DNA of 64,000 nt. Origin: a virus. Under the pieces are notes generated by a model. The model worked only from the letters and a program-made list of their open reading frames with translations, was not told the DNA's origin and ran no database searches. The position numbers and the translations under genes were made by a program. The stretch lies in IMG/VR virus record IMGVR_UViG_3300031576_000039, positions 1 to 64,000 of that record. One strand, given 5' to 3'. The stretch's first letter is position 1. Every line of letters begins with the position of its first letter. This document shows positions 47,797 through 55,743 of this stretch, piece by piece.

Positions 47797-48030
47797 TCAC
47801 TTCGTGAGCCCGAGCGCCCGCGCGGCGTCCGGCCCGAGGTAGTCGATCAGCGAGCCGAACTGGACGTACCAGCTCCCGCCGACCTTCAGCCCGCCGAGCT
47901 TGTCGTTCTTCAGCAGCTCGTAGATGGTGGTCACGTGCCGGCCGATCCGGCGCGCCGCGTCCATCGCGGGGATGTACCCGCGCTTCGCCATGAGCTGCAC
48001 CTGGTTGCTTCGCGCTTGCGGCATGTTCAC
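47797..48030 (-). CDS. Excisionase/MerR-like HTH protein
   Basis: 77 residues (ATG 48024 behind GAGGTG is equally likely as start). YIPAMDAARRIGRHVTTIYE followed by LLKNDKLGGLKVGGSWYVQF is the winged HTH_17 type seen in excisionases and small regulators. No integrase is nearby, so a gene regulator is more likely than an excisionase. Confidence 0.65.
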   Translation of the reverse strand: MNMPQARSNQVQLMAKRGYIPAMDAARRIGRHVTTIYELLKNDKLGGLKVGGSWYVQFGSLIDYLGPDAARALGLTK

Positions 48031-48073
48031 CTCAGTGACTTGTGCGATCTCAGCGCCGTTATGGATCCTAGCA

Positions 48074-48670
48074 TCATTCGATCACGCCCGCGAGGCGCAG
48101 CAGCCCCTGGCCCAGGTCCGCGCCGCGGCCCGCCGCGCGGCGCAGCGCCTTCTTCGCGTCCGCCAGCTCGCCGCGCGTGCGGAAGGTCAGCTCGAGCAGG
48201 AACACGGGGCCCGGGTCGTCGGGCTCGTCCATGTCCGGCACCTCGATCGGCGCGCCCACGTCGCCGACGTCCACGTCGCGGCCCGCGTCGAGCAGGTCGC
48301 CGACGGCCCAACCAGCCTCCGCCAGCTCCTGGGCGATCCCGGCCGCGCGCCCGAGGTCGACCTCGCCGCGCAGGCGGTTGAGCCCGACCCGGAGCGCCGC
48401 CTGCTGCCGCTCGTCCAGGGCCACCACGCGGGCGCGCACGGACGTCCTGCCCACCTCGCGCATCGCGCGGGCACGGTGGTGGCCGTCCACGATCACGAAC
48501 ATGCTGGTCCCGGGAATCGGCGACACGACGATCGCAGCGAGGTCGCCGTAGGCGTCGATCGACCTCACGAGCAGCTCGTACTGCTCCCGGCCCATCACGT
48601 TGGGGTTGTCGTCGGCCTCGACGAGGTCGGCGATAGGGATGGTGACGATCGGGTGTTCCCCGTTGATCAC
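48074..48670 (-). CDS. ParB-like protein
   Basis: 198 residues from GTG 48670 (GTGA overlap). HPIVTIPIADLVEADDNPNV, then SPIPGTSMFVIVDGHHRARA with GHHRA in place of the usual GERR/GEHR, and ARVVALDERQQAALRVGLNR give a ParB/Srx-like domain. The C-terminal part is acidic (IEVPDMDEPDDPGP). A DNA-segregation role is not implied; phage ParB-like proteins may bind DNA or act as nucleases or CTPases. Distinct from the ParB part of the DpdA fusion. Confidence 0.7.
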   Translation of the reverse strand: MINGEHPIVTIPIADLVEADDNPNVMGREQYELLVRSIDAYGDLAAIVVSPIPGTSMFVIVDGHHRARAMREVGRTSVRARVVALDERQQAALRVGLNRLRGEVDLGRAAGIAQELAEAGWAVGDLLDAGRDVDVGDVGAPIEVPDMDEPDDPGPVFLLELTFRTRGELADAKKALRRAAGRGADLGQGLLRLAGVIE

Positions 48671-49182
48671 GGCTCCTCCTTCCACAGGTCGTACAGGTCG
48701 GCGGACGCGAGCAGCTTGCGCCGCACCCGCGCGACCGCGGTCGGATCGAGACCGCGCGGGCGCTCGTGGTCCATGAACACGTACTGCGCCGTGTGCTCGT
48801 CGTCGTCCCCCGCGACCTGCCGCGCGATGCGCCAGATCCGCTCGCGCCGCCGCGCCTCGCCCACGAGTTGGTCGGGGCGGCCGAGCGCGGGCAGGTCCTC
48901 GGGGACCGCTGCGCGGTGGAGCCCGCGCAGCTCGGTCAGCTTGTGCGCCGACGCGCTCACCGGCGCGGACGCCTTCCACGCCCAGCGCCGGAGCGTGAGC
49001 ATCGCAGCGCGCCAGCAGTACGCCCCGACGGGAACGCCGACCCGCGGGTCGTGGGTGCGGCGTGCGCGCAGGATCGCCTCCGCTGCCTCCTGCGTCATGT
49101 CGTCGACGTCGGCCCACCAGCAGCGCGCCTTGTAGCGCGCCGCCGCCTGGGCGGCCATCTTGAGCACCTCGTCGGTGTCCAC
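48667..49182 (-). CDS. Sigma-factor-like protein
   Basis: 171 residues from GTG 49182. WWADVDDMTQEAAEAILRAR followed by RTHDPRVGVPVGAYCWRAAM and LTLRRW recalls sigma70 region 2 (D..DL.QE....L..A...FDP..G..F..Y....I...I). The C-terminal part (AHKLTELRGLHRAAVPEDLP, ARVRRKLLASADLYDLW) might hold a weak region-4-like helix pair, but no clear -35 motif is seen. It could direct host RNA polymerase to phage promoters. Coupled to parB-like gene. Confidence 0.5.
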   Translation of the reverse strand: MDTDEVLKMAAQAAARYKARCWWADVDDMTQEAAEAILRARRTHDPRVGVPVGAYCWRAAMLTLRRWAWKASAPVSASAHKLTELRGLHRAAVPEDLPALGRPDQLVGEARRRERIWRIARQVAGDDDEHTAQYVFMDHERPRGLDPTAVARVRRKLLASADLYDLWKEEP

Positions 49183-49184
49183 GG

Positions 49185-49682
49185 CTAGCTCCCCCCCGAG
49201 ACGAGTCGGACGCGGACGAGCAGCGCCCGCCTGAACTTCTGCGACGACCTGGCGCGCCGGAGGTCCGCGCTGGACACGCGGGCGGCTGCGAGCTCGACCG
49301 CCCAGCCCGGCCACCCCACCCACTCGGCGTTCCCCGCGGTCCTGCCGATCGAGTTGGGCGGGCGACCGACGACACGACGAGGCCGCACCCCGGCGAGCGC
49401 CATCGGCTCGACGAGCGTGACGCGCTGGATGACCTCCTCGTAGCCGGCCTTCTCGGCCGCGCGCACGCGGGCGGCGAAGTCGCGGGCCCTCCGGGCGGGC
49501 CTGCGGTCCGGCGGCGGGAAGCGCTCGTCGACCGCAGCGCGCACGGCACGCAGCGCGGAGGCCGCGGCCGACCTCGCGTTGCGCCGCGCGCGCGCGCCAG
49601 CGCCCTGCGACCTCAGGAGCCTCCGCAGGGCAGCGAGCAGTCGCCTGACGGGCAGCCCCAGAGGAGGCGACAGGACCGTCAC
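49185..49682 (-). CDS. Unknown basic protein
   Basis: 165 residues from GTG 49682 (GTGA overlap). Extremely Arg/Ala-rich (RRLLAALRRLLRSQGAGARA) with NSIGRTAGNAEWVGWPGWAV in the middle. The basic character suggests nucleic-acid contact. No family recognised. Confidence 0.5.
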   Translation of the reverse strand: MTVLSPPLGLPVRRLLAALRRLLRSQGAGARARRNARSAAASALRAVRAAVDERFPPPDRRPARRARDFAARVRAAEKAGYEEVIQRVTLVEPMALAGVRPRRVVGRPPNSIGRTAGNAEWVGWPGWAVELAAARVSSADLRRARSSQKFRRALLVRVRLVSGGS

Positions 49683-49855
49683 GACTCACCCCTGTGGTCG
49701 AGTGCGTCGTGGGTCGCCTCAGCGACTCGCACGAGGTCTGGGTACGCGAGCTTGTGGAAGACCGAGTGGAAGAAAGCCCGCTGGCACTCGGGGGATCCGA
49801 GCGAGCAGAAGATTTCCACCAGCTTGTCGGCCAGCACGAGCCGCGGGGCCCTCAC
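49679..49855 (-). CDS. Small unknown protein
   Basis: 58 residues from GTG 49855, overlapping both neighbours by four bases. RLVLADKLVEIFCSLGSPEC and AFFHSVFHKLAYPDLVRVAE are helical. Too short for the usual ORF length filters but well supported by coupling and codon use. Confidence 0.5.
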   Translation of the reverse strand: MRAPRLVLADKLVEIFCSLGSPECQRAFFHSVFHKLAYPDLVRVAEATHDALDHRGES

Positions 49856-50730
49856 GCTGCCGCCTCCGCCTCGGCGCGCGCCACGAGCTCCGCCGCCGCG
49901 ATGCCGGCGCGCAGCTTGCGGAGGCGCGCCGCGAGCGCGTCGAGTCCGGTCCCGAGCAGCTCCTCGTACTGCCGCACCTTCGCCTCCACGTCGGAGCAGC
50001 GCCGCGCCCGCCCGGCGAGGGCCCGGGCGCCGAGCGACTCGTCGACCAGCTCCGCCTCCATGACGTCGGCGGCCTCCGCCGCCTCCGCCTCGATCGCCGC
50101 GAGGACGGCCTGCACCGTCTCGTCCGTGCGCATCGCCGGGATGCGGCGCACGCGGTGCGCGGTGGCGGCCTCCACGGCGCCCGCGACGCGGCGCCAGTCG
50201 GCGGTCCGGCCTGCCGGCAAGAAGTAGAAGCCGCCCGAGTCGCGCAGCGACACGCCCCCCATGCGCTGCACGAGGCCGCACAGCCAGCCGGAGACGGCCT
50301 CGGTCTCCAGCGAGTCGAGGCAGCGGTCGTACGCGGCGGTGACCCTCGCCACCGCCTCGCGGTGGACCACGGCGTCCCCGAACCACTCCGGGCGCCCGAC
50401 CGCGTTGAGCCGCACGCCGAGCACCTGGTGGTGGTCGAGGTGCTCGGACGCCCCGTCGTCGACCACCTCCTCGTCGACCACCGCCCACGTCCCGCGGCTG
50501 ATCGGGCGGGCGAGCCGGCGCCTGCCCCGCACGGTGGCGAGCGCGAGCCGGAGCGCCGCCTCGGGCGAGGTCGGCGGCGGGAGGGCGTCGGGGTTGAGGT
50601 CCGCGGCCTCCCACGAGGCCGCGAGGCGCGCGCGCTCCGCCGGCCCCGCGAGCTCCCAGTAGGTGAGGCAGCCGGCGGTCGCCAGGTCGCCGCTGGCGAG
50701 CGCCACGATCTGCGATGCGGGCGCAGCCAC
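49852..50730 (-). CDS. Unknown helical protein of large-phage type
   Basis: 292 residues. N-terminal half has VGRPEWFGDAVVHREAVARV, RCLDSLETEAVSGWLCGLVQ and GGFYFLPAGRTADWRRVAGA; C-terminal half is a long coiled coil (VLAAIEAEAAEAADVMEAEL to the end). The GGFYFLP..........G.....G block recalls a protein family often found with MoxR/VWA modules in phages, which are indeed encoded just across the divergent region. Function unknown. Confidence 0.5.
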   Translation of the reverse strand: MAAPASQIVALASGDLATAGCLTYWELAGPAERARLAASWEAADLNPDALPPPTSPEAALRLALATVRGRRRLARPISRGTWAVVDEEVVDDGASEHLDHHQVLGVRLNAVGRPEWFGDAVVHREAVARVTAAYDRCLDSLETEAVSGWLCGLVQRMGGVSLRDSGGFYFLPAGRTADWRRVAGAVEAATAHRVRRIPAMRTDETVQAVLAAIEAEAAEAADVMEAELVDESLGARALAGRARRCSDVEAKVRQYEELLGTGLDALAARLRKLRAGIAAAELVARAEAEAAA

Positions 50731-50732
50731 GC

Positions 50733-51206
50733 CTACGCCCCCGCCACGGTCTCGAGGTGGCCGCGCTTGATCAGCATCCGCACGCCATCGGACGCCTGCA
50801 CCGCGACGACCTTGCCGCGCGACACGTCGACCACCTTGAGGACGCCCTCGTCGATCAGGCCGGCGTAGGTCGGCGCGTGCTTGTCGCGCACCTTGACCTG
50901 GTCGCCGACCGCGAGCTCGCGGGCCGGGACCGAGGCGCGCCGCGTCGGGCGCCAGTCGGCGGGGAGCGCGTCGAGGCTGCGGATCGCGTCGCCGAGCGAC
51001 GACGCGGCACCGTCGACCATCTCGCTCGGGATCCCGAGCCCGAGGCGGTCGATCTCCTTGACGACGTTCTGGAGCAGGGTGACGCTGCGCCCGAGCTTGA
51101 CGGCGATCCGGCGGTGCCTCGCCAGCGCGGCGGGCGGCAGCGCAGCGATCAGCGAGGCGGGCGCGGGCTTGTTGTTGGTGTTGCTGCTGGGCTGGATCTT
51201 GGCCAT
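50733..51206 (-). CDS. Unknown protein, first gene of the leftward operon
   Basis: 157 residues from ATG 51206 behind GAGAGGA. Helical N-terminal half (PPAALARHRRIAVKLGRSVT, LLQNVVKEIDRLGLG) and a KOW/SH3-like C-terminal half (ELAVGDQVKVRDKHAPTYAG, LIDEGVLKVVDVSRGKVVAV). The GDQV.VRDK pattern suggests a small barrel that could bind nucleic acid. First in the operon after the divergent control region, so likely expressed early. Confidence 0.55.
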   Translation of the reverse strand: MAKIQPSSNTNNKPAPASLIAALPPAALARHRRIAVKLGRSVTLLQNVVKEIDRLGLGIPSEMVDGAASSLGDAIRSLDALPADWRPTRRASVPARELAVGDQVKVRDKHAPTYAGLIDEGVLKVVDVSRGKVVAVQASDGVRMLIKRGHLETVAGA

Positions 51207-51377
51207 GGTCTTGGTTCCTCTCACTCGTTGTTCGTTGTTGTTTGCTGTTTGCTGATCGATCGGGGAGGCGAGTCTACTGATCCTCGTCCGCGTCGGCCAT
51301 CTCCCAGGCGCGGCGCATCGCCAGGAGCTCGAGTCCCGGCCCGCGCATCAGCGCCGCCAGGGTCCACTCGTAGAGAT

Positions 51378-51407
51378 ACCTTAGCGATACTCGTGCCAGC
51401 GTTGCAA
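51378..51407 (-). promoter_or_regulatory. Candidate leftward promoter
   Basis: On the leftward strand TTGCAA (51407-51402), an 18-base spacer and TAAGGT (51383-51378), about 170 bases upstream of the ATG at 51206. Spacing is good, the -10 is weak. The rest of 51207-51500 is non-coding, with short AT-rich patches. Confidence 0.3.
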
Positions 51408-51501
51408 GCATAATCCTCAGATACTTGCGAGGTCTGAGACTACTCATAGACCGTAGCGACTTCAGACACTCCGCCGCCAGGGCCGGCCCCGCGTGGATGA
51501 A

Positions 51502-51588
51502 TCGCTGGCGGTTACGCGGCGTTAGCCGGAGGGTGATCTCGCCAGCGACACCCTATGCAAAATTTGCGGGGTACGGCTAACGCCGCGT
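51502..51588. promoter_or_regulatory. Interleaved inverted repeats in divergent control region
   Basis: Between the divergent genes at 51206 and 51698, two inverted repeats interleave: 9-base arms 51502-51510 with 51540-51548, and 15-base arms 51514-51528 with 51574-51588 (ACGCGGCGTTAGCCG and its exact complement). A small palindrome, GCAAAATTTGC, lies at 51557-51567. The order A-B-A'-B' is that of a pseudoknot if transcribed, or of paired operators as DNA. A role in regulation or origin function is likely. Confidence 0.55.
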
Positions 51589-51598
51589 GTCCTCGTTC

Positions 51599-51618
51599 GG
51601 CCCCGCGGGCGCGGGGCC
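51599..51618. other. GC-rich hairpin
   Basis: GGCCCCGC (51599-51606) pairs with GCGGGGCC (51611-51618) around a 4-base loop, 80 bases before the first rightward gene. No T-run follows on either strand. It could be a leader hairpin of the rightward transcript. Confidence 0.45.
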
Positions 51619-51697
51619 AGAAGCCGCACGCGGTATCGCCGGGTTAGCTGAGATCTATGATGTCGCCGTTGGCACTAAAATCGCTAATACCCCTCAC

Positions 51698-51961
51698 ATG
51701 ACCATCACCGCCAAGTTCACCAGCATCTGCCCGGTCTGTAACGTCCGAATCACTCCCGGCACCAAGGTCGAGTGGAGCAGGGGCTCGCAGGCTCGCCACG
51801 TGGCCTGCACCGCCGCCGCGCCCGCCGCGCGCGCCGCGCGCTCTACCGCGTACACTGGTCCCGCGTACCGCGCGCGCGTCGGTGGCTCGGCTCCCCTCGT
51901 CGCCGGCTACTCGAGCTGGTGCACGGGCCGCGAGGGCTGCCGCTGCTACGACTGCGAGTAG
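51698..51961 (+). CDS. Zinc-ribbon-like protein, first of rightward operon
   Basis: 87 residues from ATG 51698. TAKFTSICPVCNVRITPGTK followed by VEWSRGSQARHVAC forms a C2-HC zinc knuckle typical of a small phage protein family (C..C...I.pG..i.w......H..C). An Ala-rich linker leads to CTGREGCRCYDCE, a second Cys cluster. Function unknown; often found near replication modules. Confidence 0.6.
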   Translation: MTITAKFTSICPVCNVRITPGTKVEWSRGSQARHVACTAAAPAARAARSTAYTGPAYRARVGGSAPLVAGYSSWCTGREGCRCYDCE

Positions 51962-52403
51962 TCGCACGACGACCAGCTCCAAGCACATCGCTCTCATCGA
52001 TCCTGGGTACACCGCAATCGTTGGGGACCTCTCCATCCTTGGCCGCGCGCTCGAGCATGCCCGCGGTAACTACCAGCAGGCGCGGTGGTCCACGCGCTAC
52101 GGCCAGTCGCGCGATGCGCTCATCGGGCGGCTCTCGGGCGCTGAGATCCCGTGGTGCGAGGTACGCGCGCGACGCGGCGGCCGCCGCGTGCTGGTGCTCG
52201 GCACCGACGACCCCGGCGAGGCGCGCGCTGCGCACCCGTGGCTCGACGGTGGGCGCGAGTTGTTCCGCCGCTCCGTGCGGCTCCCCGCGATCACGGGCTC
52301 TGCCGCCTGCGCGGCGCTCCTGCCCGAGCCACGACGCGACGTCGTCCGCGCGCTGCGCGCCTCCGCGATGATGCGCGCCAGCGCGCTGACCCGATCGATC
52401 TGA
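51882..52403 (+). CDS. Unknown protein, start uncertain
   Basis: Open from GTG 51882 to 52403, but convincing coding begins near residue 34 (HIALIDPGYTAIVGDLSILG) just after the previous gene ends; no usual start codon lies there. The body has WSTRYGQSRDALIGRLSGAE and GRRVLVLGTDDPGEARAAHP. I use the GTG, accepting an 80-base overlap. No family recognised. Confidence 0.45.
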   Translation: MARLPSSPATRAGARAARAAAATTASSRTTTSSKHIALIDPGYTAIVGDLSILGRALEHARGNYQQARWSTRYGQSRDALIGRLSGAEIPWCEVRARRGGRRVLVLGTDDPGEARAAHPWLDGGRELFRRSVRLPAITGSAACAALLPEPRRDVVRALRASAMMRASALTRSI

Positions 52404-52436
52404 TCAAGGCAAACCCAACACAAGGACAAACCCAAC

Positions 52437-53678
52437 GTGCAGAACCTCCTCAAGACGATCCTGTTCACCCCCGGCGCCAAGGGGCGCTGGGGCCTCCCCG
52501 CGCTGTTCGAGGGCGCGCCCGGCACGGCGAAGTCGGCCGTGCTCGAGCGCCTCGCGGCCCAGACCGGGCTCCACTGCGAGACCGTGATCGCCGGCCTGCG
52601 CGCCCCCGAGGACTTCCTCGGCCTCCCGATCCCCGTCCAGGACGAGGTGGAGGAGGCGGAGGTCGCCGGGTGGCTCCTCGACGGGGCCCCGCGCGCCGAG
52701 GTCAAGCGCGCCGGCAAGGGCAAGGCGCGCGCCGTCACGCTCACGAGCGTGTCCTACGCGCCGCCGCGCTGGGCCCTCAACCTCGCGCGCGCCGGCCGCG
52801 GCGTGTGCTTCCTCGACGAGGTCAAGACCGCGCCGCCGGCCGTCCAGGCGGCGCTCCTGCGCGTCGTGCTCGAGGGCGTCGTCGGCGACCTCCGGCTCCC
52901 CGACACCGTGCGCTTCCTCGCCGCGTGCAACGCGACCGAGGACACCGCGGGAGGCTGGGACCTCGCGTCGCCGCTCGCCAACCGGTTCGGCCACTTCGAC
53001 TGGTCAGCCCCCGGGGTCGACGACTGGGCTGGGTACATGGTCGGCGGCGGTGACTCCGGCGAGGCCAGCGGCGACGCGCGCGCCGAGGAGGAGCGCGTGC
53101 TCGCGGAGTGGCACAACCACTACCCGGCCGCGTGCGGGCTCGTCGTCGGGTTCCTGCGGGCGCGCCCGCAGCACCAGAACGCGCAGCCCAAGAGCGGCGA
53201 CCCGGCGGCGAGCAAGGCGTGGCCGAGCTGGCGCACGAACGAGATGGCCGTGCGCGCCCTCGCCTCCGCGCGCCTGCACGGCCTGCCCGAGGAGGAGCAC
53301 TACGACCTCGTCGGCGGCTACGTCGGACAGGGCTACGCGATCGAGCTGCGGGCGTACGCCAAGGAGGCCGACCTGCCCGACCCCGCAGCGCTCCTCGACG
53401 GGCGCGCGCGGTGGGAGCACCAGCCGATCCGGATCGACCGCACGGCCGCCGTGCTCGGCGCCTGCGCCGCGCTGGTCCGCTCGTCGTCGGAGAGGCAGAG
53501 GGAGCGCGCGGCGCGGCTGTGGAAGCTCATGCGCCCGGTCGCCGCGGACGCGGCGGACGTCTGCGTCCCGGCGGCGCAGGCGCTCGTCACCAAGCGCCTC
53601 GGGGTCGGCTCTGATGACAGCATCGAGGTGCTCGACAAGTGCTTCCCGGTCTCGGACGCCCTCCGGGGGGTCAAGTGA
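52437..53678 (+). CDS. MoxR-like AAA+ ATPase
   Basis: 413 residues from GTG 52437; GATCAAGGCA lies upstream at 52402-52411. FEGAPGTAKSAVLERLA has Walker A (26-33), RAPEDFLGLPIPVQDE the MoxR-type pore/substrate region, GRGVCFLDEVKTAPPAVQAA Walker B with sensor following (FLAACNATED) and LASPLANRFGHFDW the arginine-finger area. MoxR ATPases act as chaperones that insert cofactors or remodel complexes with VWA-domain partners. Such a partner is encoded two genes downstream. Confidence 0.85.
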   Translation: MQNLLKTILFTPGAKGRWGLPALFEGAPGTAKSAVLERLAAQTGLHCETVIAGLRAPEDFLGLPIPVQDEVEEAEVAGWLLDGAPRAEVKRAGKGKARAVTLTSVSYAPPRWALNLARAGRGVCFLDEVKTAPPAVQAALLRVVLEGVVGDLRLPDTVRFLAACNATEDTAGGWDLASPLANRFGHFDWSAPGVDDWAGYMVGGGDSGEASGDARAEEERVLAEWHNHYPAACGLVVGFLRARPQHQNAQPKSGDPAASKAWPSWRTNEMAVRALASARLHGLPEEEHYDLVGGYVGQGYAIELRAYAKEADLPDPAALLDGRARWEHQPIRIDRTAAVLGACAALVRSSSERQRERAARLWKLMRPVAADAADVCVPAAQALVTKRLGVGSDDSIEVLDKCFPVSDALRGVK

Positions 53679-54487
53679 GGCAGGTCGCCCCGAGCCAGCG
53701 CGCCAAGGCCGCTGAGCGGCGCCTGCCGGCGCGCGCGGTCACCGCGTGGGTGCCGTGCTCCGCGGACCACCGCACCGGCCGGCACCCGGTCACCATCGTG
53801 CTCACAGCCGACGACCTCCTCCTGTCGATCCGGGCCGCGTGCCCGGACCGCGGTTCGTTCGCCGACGAGGTGCGCGAGCTGGGCGGGGCGTGCTGCGCGG
53901 AGGAGGTGCGCAGAGTCCGCACGTTCTACGAGGAGACGGACTCCTGGGGCCGCCACACCGGCCGCTGGGACAAGGGCCACGCGGTGCTGCGGGAGCGCGA
54001 GTTCACGATGCGCTCCTACGCCTGCCGGGTGCGCGGCGACCGCCACGCGGTCGCGGACCCGATGGTCGAGCGGTACCCGCAGCGCCACGCCAGCATGCTC
54101 ACCACGGCGGCGCGGGCCGTCTCCGGGATCTCGACGATCGAGGTGGCCGTGGCCGTGCCCTCGCCGGGCTGCCGCAGGGTCACCCACCGCGGGTACCTGC
54201 TCGCTGACCGGGACGCGGGCGGGCGGTGGGTCGTGAACGAGGAGGCGTTCCGGCAGGCGGCGGGGTCCACGCGCGGCACGGACATGCCGAGCGGTTACAC
54301 GCGGTGCGAGGTGTGCCAGCTCGAGCTGGCGAGCTCGGGCGGCGCCAAGCTCCACCTGCGCGGCCGGCAGCACGCTGACGCGTTCGCGGCGCGCGCCTAC
54401 CGGGTCGTCGCCTGGCTGCGCACGCGTGACCTGCGCGGGGCGAGGCCGGTGTTCCACCCCGAGATCTCAGACGGGAGGCTGCCGTGA
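53675..54487 (+). CDS. Unknown protein with C2H2-like finger
   Basis: 270 residues from GTG 53675 (GTGA overlap with moxR). Central part: TFYEETDSWGRHTGRWDKGH and ISTIEVAVAVPSPGCRRVTH. Near the C-terminus, RCEVCQLELASSGGAKLHLR followed by GRQHADAF is a C2H2-type zinc finger. It sits between the ATPase and VWA genes in a fully coupled operon, so it may be an adaptor or substrate of that pair. Confidence 0.55.
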   Translation: MRQVAPSQRAKAAERRLPARAVTAWVPCSADHRTGRHPVTIVLTADDLLLSIRAACPDRGSFADEVRELGGACCAEEVRRVRTFYEETDSWGRHTGRWDKGHAVLREREFTMRSYACRVRGDRHAVADPMVERYPQRHASMLTTAARAVSGISTIEVAVAVPSPGCRRVTHRGYLLADRDAGGRWVVNEEAFRQAAGSTRGTDMPSGYTRCEVCQLELASSGGAKLHLRGRQHADAFAARAYRVVAWLRTRDLRGARPVFHPEISDGRLP

Positions 54488-55743
54488 GCAGATCGAACCC
54501 CAGGTCCAGGATCGCCGCCGCGCGCGCGGTCGCCGCGGCGCGCGCGCCCTACTTCGCGTCGGCCCTGCTGTCGCTCGTGCCCGTGCCCGTGCCCGGCCTC
54601 GGCACGATCGGGGTCACGGCGCGCATGCACCTCCTCTACGACCCCGAGGTCGTCGAGCGCTGGACCGCACCGCAGCTCGCGGGCGGGCTCGCCCACGAGG
54701 TGCTCCACGTGGTGCTGCACCACCTGTCGCGCCACAGGGAGCACGACCCCAAGGTCGCGAACGTCGCCCAGGACCTCGCGGTCAACCCGATGGTCCTGGA
54801 GATGAGGCTCGAGCTGCCGCCGGGCAGCCTGTACCCGTCGCAGTTCGGGTGGCCGGCCGGGCAGAGCGCCGACTGGTACCTCGCCGAGCTGCTCAAGCGG
54901 CAGCAGCAGGCGGCCGGCGCCCCGCAGCAGGACCCGGCCGACGGGTCCAGCGCGCCCGGGGAGGGTGGCCAGCCGAGGCCGGGCTGCGCGAGCGGCCACT
55001 GCGGGTCGTGCGCCGGCCACGCGCTGCCGGGAGAGCCGGGTGAGGACGACGCGGCTGGCCGGGATCGCTCTGACGTCGCCGCGATCCGCAAGGAGGCCGC
55101 CGCCGCGGTCGAGGCTCACGCGCGCTCCAAGGGGCACGGCAGCGTCCCCGGCGGGCTCCTCCGCTGGGCCGAGGACCAACTCGCGCCTCCTAAGGTGCGC
55201 TGGCAGGACAAGCTCGCTGTGGTCGCGCGCAGCGCCGTGGCGGGCCAGCGCGGCATGGCCGACTACACGTACTCGCGTCCCAGCCGGCGCTACCTCGGGT
55301 CGGCCAAGCCAGGCGACCCCGTACGGCCGTCGCTGTGGGCGCCGCGCCCGCGCGTGGCGATCTGGGCGGACACCTCGGGCTCGATAGGCCCCGAGGAGCT
55401 CGGGACGGTGCTGTCCGAGTCGCAGGGCGTGGTGCGGGCGGTGGGCGCGGAGGTCGAGTTCGGCGCGTGCGGCGCCGTGATCCACGCCGTCAAGCAGGTG
55501 CGGTCGTGGAAGGAGCTGCCCGCGCTGCTCAAGGGTGGGGGCGGGACGGACTTCCGGCCGGTCTTCGAGCGACTAGAGCAGACCCCGCCGGACCGCCGTC
55601 CCGACGTACTCATCTTCGCGACCGACGGGTGGGGACCCGCGCCGGACCGGCCCCCCGTCGGGACCAAGGTGATCTGGCTCCTGGTCGGGCGCAACGCCAC
55701 GAGGCCGTGCTCCTGGGGCACGGTCGTCGAGGTGGAGCCGTGA
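54484..55743 (+). CDS. VWA-like metallopeptidase (DUF2201 type)
   Basis: 419 residues from GTG 54484 (GTGA overlap). The N-terminal part has a zincin motif, HEVLHVVLHHLSRHREHD (HExxH at 71-75), typical of putative metallopeptidases fused to DUF2201. A Gly/Pro/Cys-rich linker spans about 145-190. The C-terminal VWA-like domain shows RVAIWADTSGSIGPEELGTV (MIDAS DxSxS, 296-300), LKGGGGTDFRPVFERLEQ and LIFATDGWGPAPD. It is the usual partner of MoxR ATPases. Whether it cleaves peptides is unknown. Confidence 0.8.
   Translation: MSRSNPRSRIAAARAVAAARAPYFASALLSLVPVPVPGLGTIGVTARMHLLYDPEVVERWTAPQLAGGLAHEVLHVVLHHLSRHREHDPKVANVAQDLAVNPMVLEMRLELPPGSLYPSQFGWPAGQSADWYLAELLKRQQQAAGAPQQDPADGSSAPGEGGQPRPGCASGHCGSCAGHALPGEPGEDDAAGRDRSDVAAIRKEAAAAVEAHARSKGHGSVPGGLLRWAEDQLAPPKVRWQDKLAVVARSAVAGQRGMADYTYSRPSRRYLGSAKPGDPVRPSLWAPRPRVAIWADTSGSIGPEELGTVLSESQGVVRAVGAEVEFGACGAVIHAVKQVRSWKELPALLKGGGGTDFRPVFERLEQTPPDRRPDVLIFATDGWGPAPDRPPVGTKVIWLLVGRNATRPCSWGTVVEVEP

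Noticed and set aside
47797-48030. Excisionase of a temperate phage
   Set aside because: The HTH type fits, but no integrase, attachment site or repressor is visible, so a regulator is the simpler reading.
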